From contig OZ253558.1 in assembly GCA_965262745.1 (NCBI GenBank), positions 2,046,001 through 2,110,000 on the forward strand: a DNA stretch of 64,000 nt, written 5' to 3'. The position numbers and the translations under genes are program-made. Positions 45,162 to 55,012 of this stretch are shown here, piece by piece. Within the stretch, counting starts at the first letter, position 1; the number at the start of each line of letters is the position of its first letter. The notes under the pieces are model-generated. The model ran no database searches. It was given only the letters and a program-made list of their open reading frames with translations, and had not been told where the DNA came from. The DNA comes from JAJECS01 sp965262745. GTDB lineage: Bacteria; Chloroflexota; UBA11872.

Positions 45162-47810
45162 CTAGGAGCGCTGCCGGCGTAGCCACGGGCGGCGGAGGAA
45201 TCGAGGCAGCCTACGCAGCGATTCTACACGCTCTCGAAGCTGGTCCCAGACCTCACGCGGGGTGCCGCGAACGCGCCGGACCCCGATATCGGCCACGGCA
45301 CACAGCAGGCCAATGGTGAGTAGCAGCGGCCATCCCACCGGCGGACCGGCCGATGTCGCACGAAGCGCGGTGCGCGCAAGCTCCGCCGGCGTCTCAATAA
45401 GCGCGCCGCCGGTGGCCGCCGCAATGCGGCGCAGCGTGGCGATATCCGGCTCAATGCTGCGGAATTCCGCACGCGCCGGCACGACGAGCGATGCCTGGCT
45501 GCTCGCCGCCAGCACCCCGGCCTGCCGTTGCTCGATTTGGACCTCGTACACGCCAGGCGGAGGGCTGGCGATGCTGAGGGTGTAGCGGCCTGGGGCGGAT
45601 TGAGTGGCGGTGAACTCCAGGGCGCGACCGTCGAGGGATATCAGTCTCACGCTGGTATCGAGCCCGTTGCGGAAGCGGCCGTCCGGGTCGAGCGAGTCGA
45701 TGGTGACCGTGGAGCGCTCGGCCGAAGCCTCCACGGCCGGATACAGGCCTTGCGTCAACGCCCCATCGGGCGCCGCCATCACCCAGTCCACAAGCTGGCG
45801 CAGATAGGCGGCATTCATCTCCCATTGGGACCACTCCGCGGCCCAATTCCCGCCCAGGTCCGACGTCCAGGCCGCCGCGCGCCCGCGTCCGAATTGCCAT
45901 TGCGCCAGGATGGGGTCGTTGCTATCGGACGCCAGCACAACCTCGGCCGTGGGCTTGGCCCGGGTCCGCACGTATCCCGCGAGGTTGGGCAGCGCCTGCC
46001 CCTGAAGCACACCGGCGAAGACCGGGCTCGGGGTCTGCAGCCGCGGCTGGAATTCCCGCTCGACGATCGCGAATTCGCCGGCCAGCCGGGTCTCTTGCGT
46101 GAGGACTCGCGGGAGATCGCTGGCGGTGGGAGCGAAGTAGTAGCGTCCGTTGCCGAGGCGGGCCACCTCGGACAGCAGCTCCTTGTCCGCATCTTCCCCG
46201 ATGGCGATGGCGGAGATCGTGATATCGCGCCGACGCATCGAGCGCGTGAGCGCCGGAAAGTCGCCGCGGTGAACCTTGCCGTCCGTCAGCAGGATCACGT
46301 GTTTCACCGAGGCGTCGACACGCTCCAACCGCTCCCGAGCGCTAAACATGGCGAGGAATAGGTTCGTCAGGTTGCCGATCTGGATGCGCTGGATGGCGTC
46401 CACCACGCCGGACAGATCGCCGACATCCTCCATGGCGCGCGGCGGCACGATCCATTGCGAATTCTGGTCGAAGGCGATCACCCCAACGATGTCGCCTTCG
46501 CCGAGCAGCCCCACCGCCTCCACCGCCGCCTCGATCGCCAGATCCATCTTGACCCGGCCATCGGACGTCTCCCGCGACATGCTTGACGACCTGTCGATCA
46601 GCAGCACAACGGCCAAGCGCGGGTCGGGTCGTGCTTCGGTCGGGTTCGACCACACGGGAAGCACGTCGTCCAGGGCAGTGCCCTCATAGCCGCCAGCCGC
46701 GAAGCTTTCGGGTCCACCCGTGACCACGAGGCCATAGCCGTCACGCACGTAGTCGTGCAGCGCGGTCATCAGGCCGGGACTCAGCGACTGCGCGGCTGTG
46801 TTGGCCACGACGACGGCGTCAAATTGCGTCAGCGCCGAGGCGTCGACGTCCTCTGGCCGCACCGAGGTCACCTCAAGACCGGACGCCGCAAGGACATCAC
46901 CAGCCGCTGAGGCGCTGGAGTCGCCCACGAGCAAGACCGATCCCGCCGGTTGCACCCAGATGGCGGCCTCGGCCACGTTATTTGCCCGGCGGACATCGGC
47001 GTCCTCGAGCAGCTCCGCCCGCAAGCGATGGAATCCTTCGGGAAGGCCCGTGAGGTCGGTGACAAAGGTCTGGCGACCTGGACGCAGCTCAAGCTGGGCG
47101 TCGCTCAGCAGCGTCCCCGCACTCCAGAGTCGCAGCCGCGCGGTGGTGAGGCGGCCTGACACGACGGTGATTTGCGCCTGCGCCGCGGAGCCCCGGCGCA
47201 TCGCCAGGGGCACGTCAAGGCCGTCGATCGCCAGATCGGTGCCGGCTGCGCTCGCCACCGGCATCGGGGAGACGGTGATGCCGCGGGCGACGGCCACGTT
47301 GATCGCCGCGTCGAGGTTGCCGGCCGTCCGGTTGCCGTCGCTGATGAGCACGACGCGGCCCTCGCGATCCGGCGGCACGAGCGCCAGGGCCGCCGAGAGG
47401 CCCTGCCCCAGGTCGGTCGCGTCGGCCGGCACGGACGCCGCGAGCGCCGGCGCCTCGTCCAGCCGAGCGGGCGACGCCAGAACCGCGGCGCGGCCGGCGA
47501 ATTGCACCACCCCGACGGGTGTGTCGGCGCTGAATGCCCGCGCGAAGTCTTCCACCTGTTGCATGGCGAGCGTTTGATCGGCCAGCGGCACGCTGGCCGA
47601 GGTGTCGACCGCAAAGATTGTGACTGGAGGTCCGGCGCCGCCCCCGGGTCCGGCGAGGGCCACGACGATGGCCGCGATGGCCAGCGCCCGCAGAACTGCG
47701 GCAATGGCCGTGCGCCGCGGCGAGAGTCGGGCGCGGCTGGCGTGGGTCATCCAGACGCTGAGGGGAATGAGGGCCAGGAAAGCCAGCAGCCAGATGCGGT
47801 CCAGCGTCAT
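45162..47810 (-). CDS. Large VWA-domain membrane protein
   Basis: An 882-residue protein with N-terminal helices (about residues 5-25 and 38-55) and a C-terminal helix near 820-840. A VWA-like domain beginning near residue 65 has the MIDAS core DTSAS. A glutamine-amidotransferase-like fold (SVLLVGDSSASAAGD) follows, then a second VWA domain with DRSSSMS near 410 and an extracellular strand-rich region. This matches the large VWA/GATase proteins that close MoxR-DUF58-BatA-type operons. The role (membrane or envelope stress, complex assembly) is by context only. Confidence 0.78.
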   Translation of the reverse strand: MTLDRIWLLAFLALIPLSVWMTHASRARLSPRRTAIAAVLRALAIAAIVVALAGPGGGAGPPVTIFAVDTSASVPLADQTLAMQQVEDFARAFSADTPVGVVQFAGRAAVLASPARLDEAPALAASVPADATDLGQGLSAALALVPPDREGRVVLISDGNRTAGNLDAAINVAVARGITVSPMPVASAAGTDLAIDGLDVPLAMRRGSAAQAQITVVSGRLTTARLRLWSAGTLLSDAQLELRPGRQTFVTDLTGLPEGFHRLRAELLEDADVRRANNVAEAAIWVQPAGSVLLVGDSSASAAGDVLAASGLEVTSVRPEDVDASALTQFDAVVVANTAAQSLSPGLMTALHDYVRDGYGLVVTGGPESFAAGGYEGTALDDVLPVWSNPTEARPDPRLAVVLLIDRSSSMSRETSDGRVKMDLAIEAAVEAVGLLGEGDIVGVIAFDQNSQWIVPPRAMEDVGDLSGVVDAIQRIQIGNLTNLFLAMFSARERLERVDASVKHVILLTDGKVHRGDFPALTRSMRRRDITISAIAIGEDADKELLSEVARLGNGRYYFAPTASDLPRVLTQETRLAGEFAIVEREFQPRLQTPSPVFAGVLQGQALPNLAGYVRTRAKPTAEVVLASDSNDPILAQWQFGRGRAAAWTSDLGGNWAAEWSQWEMNAAYLRQLVDWVMAAPDGALTQGLYPAVEASAERSTVTIDSLDPDGRFRNGLDTSVRLISLDGRALEFTATQSAPGRYTLSIASPPPGVYEVQIEQRQAGVLAASSQASLVVPARAEFRSIEPDIATLRRIAAATGGALIETPAELARTALRATSAGPPVGWPLLLTIGLLCAVADIGVRRVRGTPREVWDQLRERVESLRRLPRFLRRPWLRRQRS

Positions 47811-47816
47811 GACGCG

Positions 47817-49655
47817 CTACCGCAGCCCGCGCACACGGTGGAACCACCACCATTCGGCGATCAGGAGAGCCACGGCGAGCGCCGCGAAGAGCGGCCACAG
47901 CTCGATGGATTCCGGCACGCCCGCGGTTGTGCCGGCGGTGGGCGCCGCGGCCCCCGTCATCGGCTGGGCGAACCCGCTGCCGACTTCGCCTCCAGGCGGC
48001 GCGACGACCAAACGCGACTGCGCCAGCACCCGGCCATCGCGATGCTGCCGCACGACGTAGGTGCCGATTTCGTGGGCGTCGAGCATCGCCGGGGCTGCGA
48101 CTGGAAACTCCGTTCGAGCACCGCTGGGGTGCACCACTTCGAGCGCGTCGGCCTGCGGATGCGCCACCAGCCGTGCGGGGCGATCGGGCGTGAGGGGCAG
48201 GTCGTCGCCGCGGGGGTTGAACGGATCGGACCACTGGAGGACGTTGCTCCAGAACACCGGATACCAGGGGGCAATGGTCGCGAGCGGCGATACGAGGTCC
48301 AGCCCCACGAGCACCAGCCGCCTCCGCCCCATCACGCCGTGGGCGAGCACGGCGCCGCCATCGACTTCCATGTCCACGGCAAGCTCCGCCGGCGCCTGAT
48401 AGCGCCGCGCCTCCGGCAGCGTGATCTCGAGCGGGTCGACGTGCCTCAGGAGCGCGCTATCCCGAACCACGCGCGGTGCGGCAGCCACGGCGGGAAGCTC
48501 CGCCAGGCCGAGCCCCTCCGCATCCGGCGGACGCACCAAAATCACCGAGGCATCGGGCAAGGACTCGGGCAACCATTCCTGAAACACGTAGATGTCATGC
48601 GGGCGCTCCGTGTCGAACTCCGCGGGGGTTCCGGCCGCAGCGATTACCCGTGGCGAGGCTTGCAGCGCGCGGACGATCGGCTCCGTCTCGTCGCCTACAA
48701 CCAGGACACGGAGGTCTCGCGGCTCACTCAGCTCGGCAAACGCGGTGTTGTCGAGCGCCAGGCCGTCGCCGTCGCTCAGCACGGTGGCGGTGTAACCGGG
48801 CGCCGCGCCAAGGCCATCGACCAGCACAGTCTCGCGCGCGCGAGGGCCGATGGTGAGCTGGCGCTCGGCAATGCCGACGCCGGCCGCGTCGATGCGGATC
48901 GTTACCGGCGCCGCGCGCGATCCGTCATTCCGGACCACGAGCAGGCCTTGAACGCCCCGGGCATCGTCAAATTGACGGCGCACGGCGAACTGCGCGACGG
49001 CCACGTTCGCTGCGTCACCGGCCACGATGAAAGCGGTGACGTCCTCGTAGGCGCGGCCCGGCGGCAGCTCGAACGCGCCGTCGCTGAACAGGGCGACCAT
49101 GCCGCCCGCAGCGGGCGGCGCCAGCGATAGCGCGATGTCAAGGGTGGCCGGGATCGCGCCCTCGGCGGAGGTCGGGCGAATGCCGTCGATCGCGGCCTCG
49201 ACCGCAAACCTGTTGGCGCTGTGCGTCACCAGGGGCCGGGGCGTGCCCTCGGCGCTCAAGACCGACACACGGACATCGGCAGGCAACGTGCGCACGAACG
49301 CGATGGCCTGATCCTTGGCAGCTTCGATCCGGGGGCGGCCAACGTCGGCAATCTGCATGGACATCGAGGCGTCCACGACGATCGCCACGGGAGGCCCGAC
49401 GGAGCGTGTGACCACGCATTCCGGCCGCGCCAACGCCAGGGCAAGGGCCGCCACGACGAGCAACTGGAGGATCAGCAGCAGGTGGCGCTTGAGCCAGTCA
49501 AGCCACGATTCGTCGCGCTCGCGCTGCAGCGTCCGCTGCCACAACAGCAGCGAGGCGACGGCGATCCGCTGTCGCTTGGGCCGGAGCAGATAGAACAGCC
49601 CCACGAGCGCCGCGAGCGCCAGCCATCCGAAGGCGAGCGGCGCCGCCCAGGTCAT
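47817..49655 (-). CDS. BatA/VWA-type membrane protein
   Basis: A 612-residue membrane protein. An N-terminal BatA-like pair of helices comes first (WLALAALVGLFYLLRPKR, then a second hydrophobic stretch), then a VWA domain with VDASMSM as MIDAS core, strand-rich domains and a C-terminal helix. It is longer than ordinary BatA proteins. The ATG at 49655 overlaps the stop of the DUF58 gene (ATGA). It probably forms part of the MoxR-dependent complex encoded by this operon. Confidence 0.78.
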   Translation of the reverse strand: MTWAAPLAFGWLALAALVGLFYLLRPKRQRIAVASLLLWQRTLQRERDESWLDWLKRHLLLILQLLVVAALALALARPECVVTRSVGPPVAIVVDASMSMQIADVGRPRIEAAKDQAIAFVRTLPADVRVSVLSAEGTPRPLVTHSANRFAVEAAIDGIRPTSAEGAIPATLDIALSLAPPAAGGMVALFSDGAFELPPGRAYEDVTAFIVAGDAANVAVAQFAVRRQFDDARGVQGLLVVRNDGSRAAPVTIRIDAAGVGIAERQLTIGPRARETVLVDGLGAAPGYTATVLSDGDGLALDNTAFAELSEPRDLRVLVVGDETEPIVRALQASPRVIAAAGTPAEFDTERPHDIYVFQEWLPESLPDASVILVRPPDAEGLGLAELPAVAAAPRVVRDSALLRHVDPLEITLPEARRYQAPAELAVDMEVDGGAVLAHGVMGRRRLVLVGLDLVSPLATIAPWYPVFWSNVLQWSDPFNPRGDDLPLTPDRPARLVAHPQADALEVVHPSGARTEFPVAAPAMLDAHEIGTYVVRQHRDGRVLAQSRLVVAPPGGEVGSGFAQPMTGAAAPTAGTTAGVPESIELWPLFAALAVALLIAEWWWFHRVRGLR

Positions 49656-50545
49656 GCCAGCACGCGATGCGCCCGCAATCGCCGGAGGAGCACCTCCTCG
49701 ACCGCCCAATCGGACTCAATCGGGATGTAGCGCGCGTGACGACGGTGGCAAAAGGCCTGCATGTCGTCGATCCACTCCGCCACGGTGGCCCGAAAGGACG
49801 CCAGAAGCGACGCGTCGCCGTACAGCTCGAGACTGGCGCCGCTCTCGACGTCGACCAACTCCACCTCTTCGGCAACGTCCGCGTGCATGCCCTGGGCATC
49901 GAGCACGTGAATCACGACGAGCTCATGGCCCCGCTCGGCCAGCATGCCGATGGCTTGGGTGGCATCGTCGGTAAGCAAATCCGATATGAGAATGGCCACG
50001 CCGTGCGGCCCGCCGCGGGCGGCATGGGCGCGGGCCGACGCCGCCAGGCGCGTGGGGCCGCTGGGCGATCGGTCGTCGAGAAAGTCAAAGAAGCGGCGCG
50101 CGGCAACGCGGCCCTGCTGAGGCGGAAAGCGCTGCTCGAGCTCGCCGCCAATCAGGGTCGCGGCCAAGTAGTCGTGGCTGGTGAGCGCCACCCAACCCAG
50201 CGCCGCGGTGAGGCGCTGCGCGATCTCAAATTTGGGCGGCCGACCGGTCGCCATGGAGGCGCTCGCATCCAGAAACAGGTGCACGACCAGCGCCTCTTCG
50301 GATTCGCGAACCTTCACGAATAGCTCGTCGCTGCGGGCGTAGACGTTCCAGTCGATCTGCCGAAAATCGTCCCTTGGCGTATATGACCGGTAGTCGGCGA
50401 ATTCGATTGACGATCCCGACTTGCGGCTGCGGCGTCCGCCCGTGTGGAGATGCCCATGCGGGCGGGTTGAGACCACAGCGAGCCGCTCGAGTTGGGCGCG
50501 CAATCCAGCCTCCGGAGCGAAGGCCGGTTCGGCCCGCCGGGCCAC
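49652..50545 (-). CDS. DUF58 protein
   Basis: A 297-residue DUF58 protein. The signature SSIEFADYRSYTPRDDFRQID followed by WNVYAR is unmistakable, and a VWA-like core FLDASASM comes after it. DUF58 proteins are the constant partners of MoxR ATPases; their biochemical role is unclear. The start is GTG at 50545, six bases after the MoxR stop. Confidence 0.9.
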   Translation of the reverse strand: MARRAEPAFAPEAGLRAQLERLAVVSTRPHGHLHTGGRRSRKSGSSIEFADYRSYTPRDDFRQIDWNVYARSDELFVKVRESEEALVVHLFLDASASMATGRPPKFEIAQRLTAALGWVALTSHDYLAATLIGGELEQRFPPQQGRVAARRFFDFLDDRSPSGPTRLAASARAHAARGGPHGVAILISDLLTDDATQAIGMLAERGHELVVIHVLDAQGMHADVAEEVELVDVESGASLELYGDASLLASFRATVAEWIDDMQAFCHRRHARYIPIESDWAVEEVLLRRLRAHRVLA

Positions 50546-50551
50546 GTTGCC

Positions 50552-51550
50552 TCAGCCGCCGTCCGGGCGCGTGGTCATGAGAATCTGGTCGAGCACGCCT
50601 TCGCTGGTGACACCCTGCGCCTCGGCCTCGAAGTTCAAGAGAATTCGGTGGCGCATGGCGGGCTTCACCGCGCGCCGGATGTCGTCGAAGCCGACGTTGT
50701 AGCGGCCGTCGAGCAGCGCGTAGACCTTGCCCGCGAGCACGAGGGCCTGGGCGGCGCGGGGCGAGGCCCCGTAGCGCACGAACTGCCGCGTCATCGCATG
50801 CGCGCGGGCATCCGACGGATGCGTGGCCTTGACCAGCGTGACCACATAGGCCTCGACGTGCGGGGCGATGGCCACGCGCCGGGCAAATTCGCCCATCGCG
50901 ATCAGGTCGTCGCCGGTGGCGACCTTGGCTACGCTGGGGACCTGGGCGCCCGTGGTGCGCGCGATGATCTCACCGAGCTCGTCGCCCGAGGGATAGTCCA
51001 CCACGAGCTTGAACATGAATCGATCAATCTGGGCCTCCGGCAGGGGGTAGGTGCCTTCCATCTCGATTGGGTTCTGGGTCGCCATGACGAAGAACGGACG
51101 GTCAAGCGCATGCGCCTCGCGCCCCACGCTGACCTGACGCTCTTGCATTGCCTCAAGCAACGCCGACTGGGTCTTGGGCGTGGCCCGGTTGATCTCATCC
51201 GCCAGCACGAGATGGGCAAAGATCGGACCAGGCTCGAAGCGAAAGCCGCGGCGCCCGTCGGCAGGCTCCACCAAGACGTTCGTGCCGGTGATGTCTGCGG
51301 GCATGAGGTCGGGCGTGAACTGAATGCGGCTGAACGTGAGATCGAGCACTTGGCTCAGGGTTCGCACAAGCTGCGTCTTGCCCACCCCGGGCACGCCTTC
51401 CAACAGCACGTTTTGCCCGGCGATGAGGGCCGCGACGGTGTGGTGGATGACATCAGCCTGGCCCACGATCACGCGCGAAACCTCGGACATGATGCCGTGC
51501 GCCAACTCGCGCAGGTGCTCGGCGCGGCGTTCGGTGGTCATGAACGTCAT
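50552..51550 (-). CDS. MoxR-family AAA+ ATPase
   Basis: A 332-residue AAA+ ATPase of the MoxR family. Walker A is GVPGVGKT (52-59), Walker B is LVLADEINRA, sensor I is ATQNPIEMEGTY, and RFMFKLVVDYP completes the family pattern. MoxR proteins act as chaperones for the assembly of metal-binding or VWA-containing complexes. The ATG at 51550 is followed by a second Met three residues on. Confidence 0.92.
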   Translation of the reverse strand: MTFMTTERRAEHLRELAHGIMSEVSRVIVGQADVIHHTVAALIAGQNVLLEGVPGVGKTQLVRTLSQVLDLTFSRIQFTPDLMPADITGTNVLVEPADGRRGFRFEPGPIFAHLVLADEINRATPKTQSALLEAMQERQVSVGREAHALDRPFFVMATQNPIEMEGTYPLPEAQIDRFMFKLVVDYPSGDELGEIIARTTGAQVPSVAKVATGDDLIAMGEFARRVAIAPHVEAYVVTLVKATHPSDARAHAMTRQFVRYGASPRAAQALVLAGKVYALLDGRYNVGFDDIRRAVKPAMRHRILLNFEAEAQGVTSEGVLDQILMTTRPDGG

Positions 51551-51559
51551 GCTGGCACC

Positions 51560-53116
51560 CTACGGCGTGGCGAAGTAGCGGTCGAGGAGGATCTGCCGGT
51601 CCGCCGGCAAGGCTCGGCTCATATCGGGGCGTCCCACCGCCATGCCCCGGTTGCCCGCCGACGGCTCGAAGTCACGCGAATCGTCGGTGCCGAGCTCGAG
51701 CACCGGCCGCAGAGCCGTTTCCTGGCCCTCGTCGGTTGGCTCGATGGTTACCGTCTCAAGCCGGCCTTCGGCATTCAACCGTTGGTTGAGGGGAAGGTCT
51801 TCGATGTTTGCCGGCACTTCGCGGCCCTCGGCGGCGGAGCTGCCGAATCCACCGCCCGCGTCCTCCGGTCCGCCCGGCGTCGCGCCATCGCCGTCACCGA
51901 CGAGCGCGCCCTGCCCGGCCATCCCGGCGCCCTCGTCGCCGGCCTCGCCGGACTGCCCGGCGCCTGCCCCCGTGTCCGCGCCGAGCTCACCAAGCTGCGA
52001 TTCGAGCGTCGCAAGCTCCCGTTGCATGGCCTGATTGCCGGCGGCGGCGTCCTCGACGGCCTCGAGCATGCGGGCCAGCTCCTCGAATTCAGATCGAGCG
52101 TCGCTGAGACGGCCGCGCTCCAGAGCGTCCGCCAAGTCTTCCAGCGGCTGCGCCAGGCGCGGGTCCGCGGCAGCGGCCGCGGCTGATTCGCGAAAGCGCT
52201 CGCCCAACTCTTCCCGCTGGGCGGCACTCATCTGTGCCAGCGCCTCGGCCAGCCGGCGGAGCTCCGCAGCGGCGGCGGCGTACTCGCGGTTGCCGAGCTC
52301 GCGACCGAGCCGGCGGCCCTCGTCGGATAGACGCAGGTGCTGCGAGGCCTCTTGAAGCGCCTGCTCGGACGCCCCGACCTCGGGATCGAGCTGCGCGCGC
52401 AATTCGTCGATCGCCGCCTGCATGCGGGCGATATCCGCAGCCGTCGCCGGGTCAATGGCGGCCGCATCTTCGCCGGGCGCCTCGGTGGCCGGGGCGTCCG
52501 TGTCTGACTCCGCGACACTGCCGGACTCGAAGGGCAGCGGCAGGTTGATCGTGCGCAAGAACGGGCTCATGGTGATCACGACCACCCAGCCTGCCAACGC
52601 CGCGGCCGCCAGCGCCATGACCAGAAGGTCGCGTGTGGCAACGCCGTATGGAACCGCGCGATCGGGCCTCAGGCGCTGCGCCGCCGCCACCGCGTCCGCG
52701 TGCTGCAACTCGCGAACGTCGGAATCGACGTTGCGAAGCTCGGAAATCGCAGTCGACAGCCGCTCCTTCAACCCGGCGCGCTGGTCGTATGCCAGCGCGA
52801 CGTCATGCGGCGTCGGTAGATGCAGCGCGACCGCCGCCACAGCCACCACGGACGCCAGCGCCAGGGCGATGCCCGATGGGGCGAGAAGGTTGGGGCCGCC
52901 AAGCCAGGCAGCCGGCACGGTGATCGTCAGCGTGCCGGCGATGGCCACGGCCAAGAGCCGCGGCGCCAGCGCCAGCGCGCGTGCCCGTTGGCGCCGGCGC
53001 GCCAATTGCAAGAGCCGACGACCCAGCGCCTGACGACCATAGGCCGTCCCACGAAACTTGGGCCGCGGCAGCGGCGCGCTCGACCACGCTGCCCGGCGAG
53101 CGCTGACGTCGATCAT
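51560..53116 (-). CDS. Coiled-coil membrane protein at head of MoxR operon
   Basis: A 518-residue protein I cannot place in a named family with confidence; it resembles DUF4175-type proteins found in such operons. Hydrophobic helices lie at about 48-73, 80-100 and 163-184. Residues about 225-380 are alanine- and glutamate-rich and look like a long coiled coil. Residues 381-430 are glycine- and acidic-rich linker. The C-terminal end reads RALPADRQILLDRYF. The ATG at 53116 is the likely start of a five-gene operon. Confidence 0.65.
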   Translation of the reverse strand: MIDVSARRAAWSSAPLPRPKFRGTAYGRQALGRRLLQLARRRQRARALALAPRLLAVAIAGTLTITVPAAWLGGPNLLAPSGIALALASVVAVAAVALHLPTPHDVALAYDQRAGLKERLSTAISELRNVDSDVRELQHADAVAAAQRLRPDRAVPYGVATRDLLVMALAAAALAGWVVVITMSPFLRTINLPLPFESGSVAESDTDAPATEAPGEDAAAIDPATAADIARMQAAIDELRAQLDPEVGASEQALQEASQHLRLSDEGRRLGRELGNREYAAAAAELRRLAEALAQMSAAQREELGERFRESAAAAAADPRLAQPLEDLADALERGRLSDARSEFEELARMLEAVEDAAAGNQAMQRELATLESQLGELGADTGAGAGQSGEAGDEGAGMAGQGALVGDGDGATPGGPEDAGGGFGSSAAEGREVPANIEDLPLNQRLNAEGRLETVTIEPTDEGQETALRPVLELGTDDSRDFEPSAGNRGMAVGRPDMSRALPADRQILLDRYFATP

Positions 53117-53216
53117 CCGGAATCCCGTCGATGCGGGGCGGGCGGCGCTCCACCGCCACCCGCCGCCGCGCGCGCTGGAGACGTGCGCGGCCCTGGCGGC
53201 TTGGGTGGCACGGAGC

Positions 53217-55007
53217 CTAGCATCGGCGCGCCGTCAACTCCGTGGCATATCCACCGCGTCGCTCAGCCGGTTCGGGGTCGACAGCGACCGCAGCCTTCCA
53301 GGTTCCGGCGTCACCCAATAGATCGCGCGCCACGCGCCGTCCAGCCGCGGTGGGGCTCCCGCCCATGGCCGCGATCTCCTCGACGATGGCATCGGGATTT
53401 AGGCGCCGCAGGTCGGTGATCGTGCCCGCCCCTTCGTCGTGCTTCTCCACGACGAAGTGTGTGTCGGCGTAGGCGGCGACCGAGGCCAGGTGGGTCACGC
53501 ACAACACCTGGTGCGCCCGCGCCAACTTGGCCAGCTTCTGCCCAACCACGTCGCCGCTGCGTCCGCCGACGCCGACATCGATCTCGTCGAAGATCAGCGT
53601 GGGCGTCTCGTCGACGGCGGCGAGCGCCGACTTGAGCCCGAGCAGGATGCGCGACATTTCCCCGCCCGAGGCAACCGCGGCGAGCGGCCGCGCCGGCTGG
53701 CCGCGGTTCACGCTGAGGTGCATCTCACCCACGTCGACTCCCGATCGGTCGAAGCCCACCGGCCCGGTGGCCGGGTCAAGCACCAGGCCATCGGCGTCGG
53801 GCCGGGTTTCCAGTGGCATCTCCACGACCGCGTCGGGCAGGTTGAGGTCGCCCAGCTCCCGGGTGATCGCGCGGGTCAGCTGCGACGCGGCGGCCAACCG
53901 CCGCGTCCGGAGATCCTGCGCGGCGCGCGCCAGGTCGGACTCCAGGGCCGCTCGCTCACGGGCAAGCGCGCGCAGCCGGTCGTCGGCCGCGCCCAACTCC
54001 GAAAGCTGGCGGCGAGCATGTTCTGCAAACGCCAGCACGTCGGCCATCGAGTCGCCGTACTTGCGCTTGAGCGTTTCAAGCACGTCAAGCCGCGCGGTGA
54101 TTTCCTCAAGTCGAGATTCGTCGGATTCGACGTCCGCGGCATAGCTGGCAATGGCCTGGGCCGCGTCGGTGATTTGGGCCTGGGCCTCGGTGACCTGATC
54201 CACCAGAGGCTTGACGGCCGGATCGAGGTCGGCGATCTCGGTGAGCTTGGCCATCGCCTCCCCCAGGCGGTCCACAGCCGCTCCGGCATCGTCCCCGGTG
54301 AGCAGGCGCTCGGAGGCCCCGGCCAGCTCGCGCAGGCGCTGCGCGTTGGCCAGCACCTGCCGCTCGGTGCGCAGCGCCGTTTCTTCGTCAATCGATACGC
54401 GCGCACCGTCGATCTCATTCACCTGAAGCGCCAGCAAGTCAATCTGGCGCGCGGTCTCGCGGGCGTCCCGCCGCAGCTCCGCGTCTTCAGCCTGGAGGGC
54501 GCGCCAGCGGTCCACGAACCGGGCCACGTCGCGGCGCTGCCGCGTGTGGCCGCCGTACCGATCGAGATACTCGAGCTGGCGGGCGCCGCGAAAGAGCGAG
54601 TGATGCTCGACCTGCCCATGAATGTCGATCAACTGCGGTCCCAACTCGACGAGGGCCCGCACGGGCACGGCGCGGCCGTTGACGCGAGCCACCGAGCGCG
54701 CCACCCCGTCGACGACCACCTCGCGCGAGATGAGCAGCGACTCCTCGGGCTCGATGCCGTAGGCCGCCAGCGTCGCGGCAAGGGACGCACTCGGCTTCGG
54801 CGTGAACACGCCGTCGACATATGCCGCCGGCGCACCGGCACGCACGTCTTCCGGCCGCGCACGGCGACCGAGCAGCAGGGCGATGGCATCGATGAGAATC
54901 GACTTGCCGGCGCCCGTCTCGCCGGTGAACACATTGAACCCGGGTTCAAGGGCGAGCTCGACAGCGTCGATCAGGGCCAGATTCTGCACGCGCAGCCGGA
55001 GCAGCAC
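53217..55007 (-). CDS. recN: DNA repair protein RecN
   Basis: A 596-residue SMC-like ATPase of double-strand-break repair. Walker A is GETGAGKS (29-36) after the conserved LRVQNLALID start. The middle is a long coiled coil with LIDIHGQVEHHSL. The C-terminal half has the signature ASGGEMSRI and Walker B TLIFDEIDVGVGG, then VTHLASVAAYAD. The start is GTG at 55007, five bases after the nadK stop; it gives the canonical (M)LLxLRxxNLAL beginning. It closes the housekeeping run; a 100-base gap follows. Confidence 0.95.
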   Translation of the reverse strand: MLLRLRVQNLALIDAVELALEPGFNVFTGETGAGKSILIDAIALLLGRRARPEDVRAGAPAAYVDGVFTPKPSASLAATLAAYGIEPEESLLISREVVVDGVARSVARVNGRAVPVRALVELGPQLIDIHGQVEHHSLFRGARQLEYLDRYGGHTRQRRDVARFVDRWRALQAEDAELRRDARETARQIDLLALQVNEIDGARVSIDEETALRTERQVLANAQRLRELAGASERLLTGDDAGAAVDRLGEAMAKLTEIADLDPAVKPLVDQVTEAQAQITDAAQAIASYAADVESDESRLEEITARLDVLETLKRKYGDSMADVLAFAEHARRQLSELGAADDRLRALARERAALESDLARAAQDLRTRRLAAASQLTRAITRELGDLNLPDAVVEMPLETRPDADGLVLDPATGPVGFDRSGVDVGEMHLSVNRGQPARPLAAVASGGEMSRILLGLKSALAAVDETPTLIFDEIDVGVGGRSGDVVGQKLAKLARAHQVLCVTHLASVAAYADTHFVVEKHDEGAGTITDLRRLNPDAIVEEIAAMGGSPTAAGRRVARDLLGDAGTWKAAVAVDPEPAERRGGYATELTARRC

Positions 55008-55012
55008 GCGAC

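Noticed and set aside
47172..49130. A 652-codon open frame on the plus strand opposite the VWA genes
   Set aside because: It lies antisense to two well-supported genes, has no recognisable motif, and long antisense frames are expected in GC-rich coding DNA.
50492..52186. A 564-codon plus-strand open frame opposite moxR and the coiled-coil gene
   Set aside because: Antisense to MoxR, whose motifs fix the real strand; the composition is Arg/Gly/His-rich without domains.
53117..53216. GC-rich imperfect inverted repeat after recN as an attenuator or terminator
   Set aside because: Pairing is interrupted and no T-run is present; chance is likely at this GC content.
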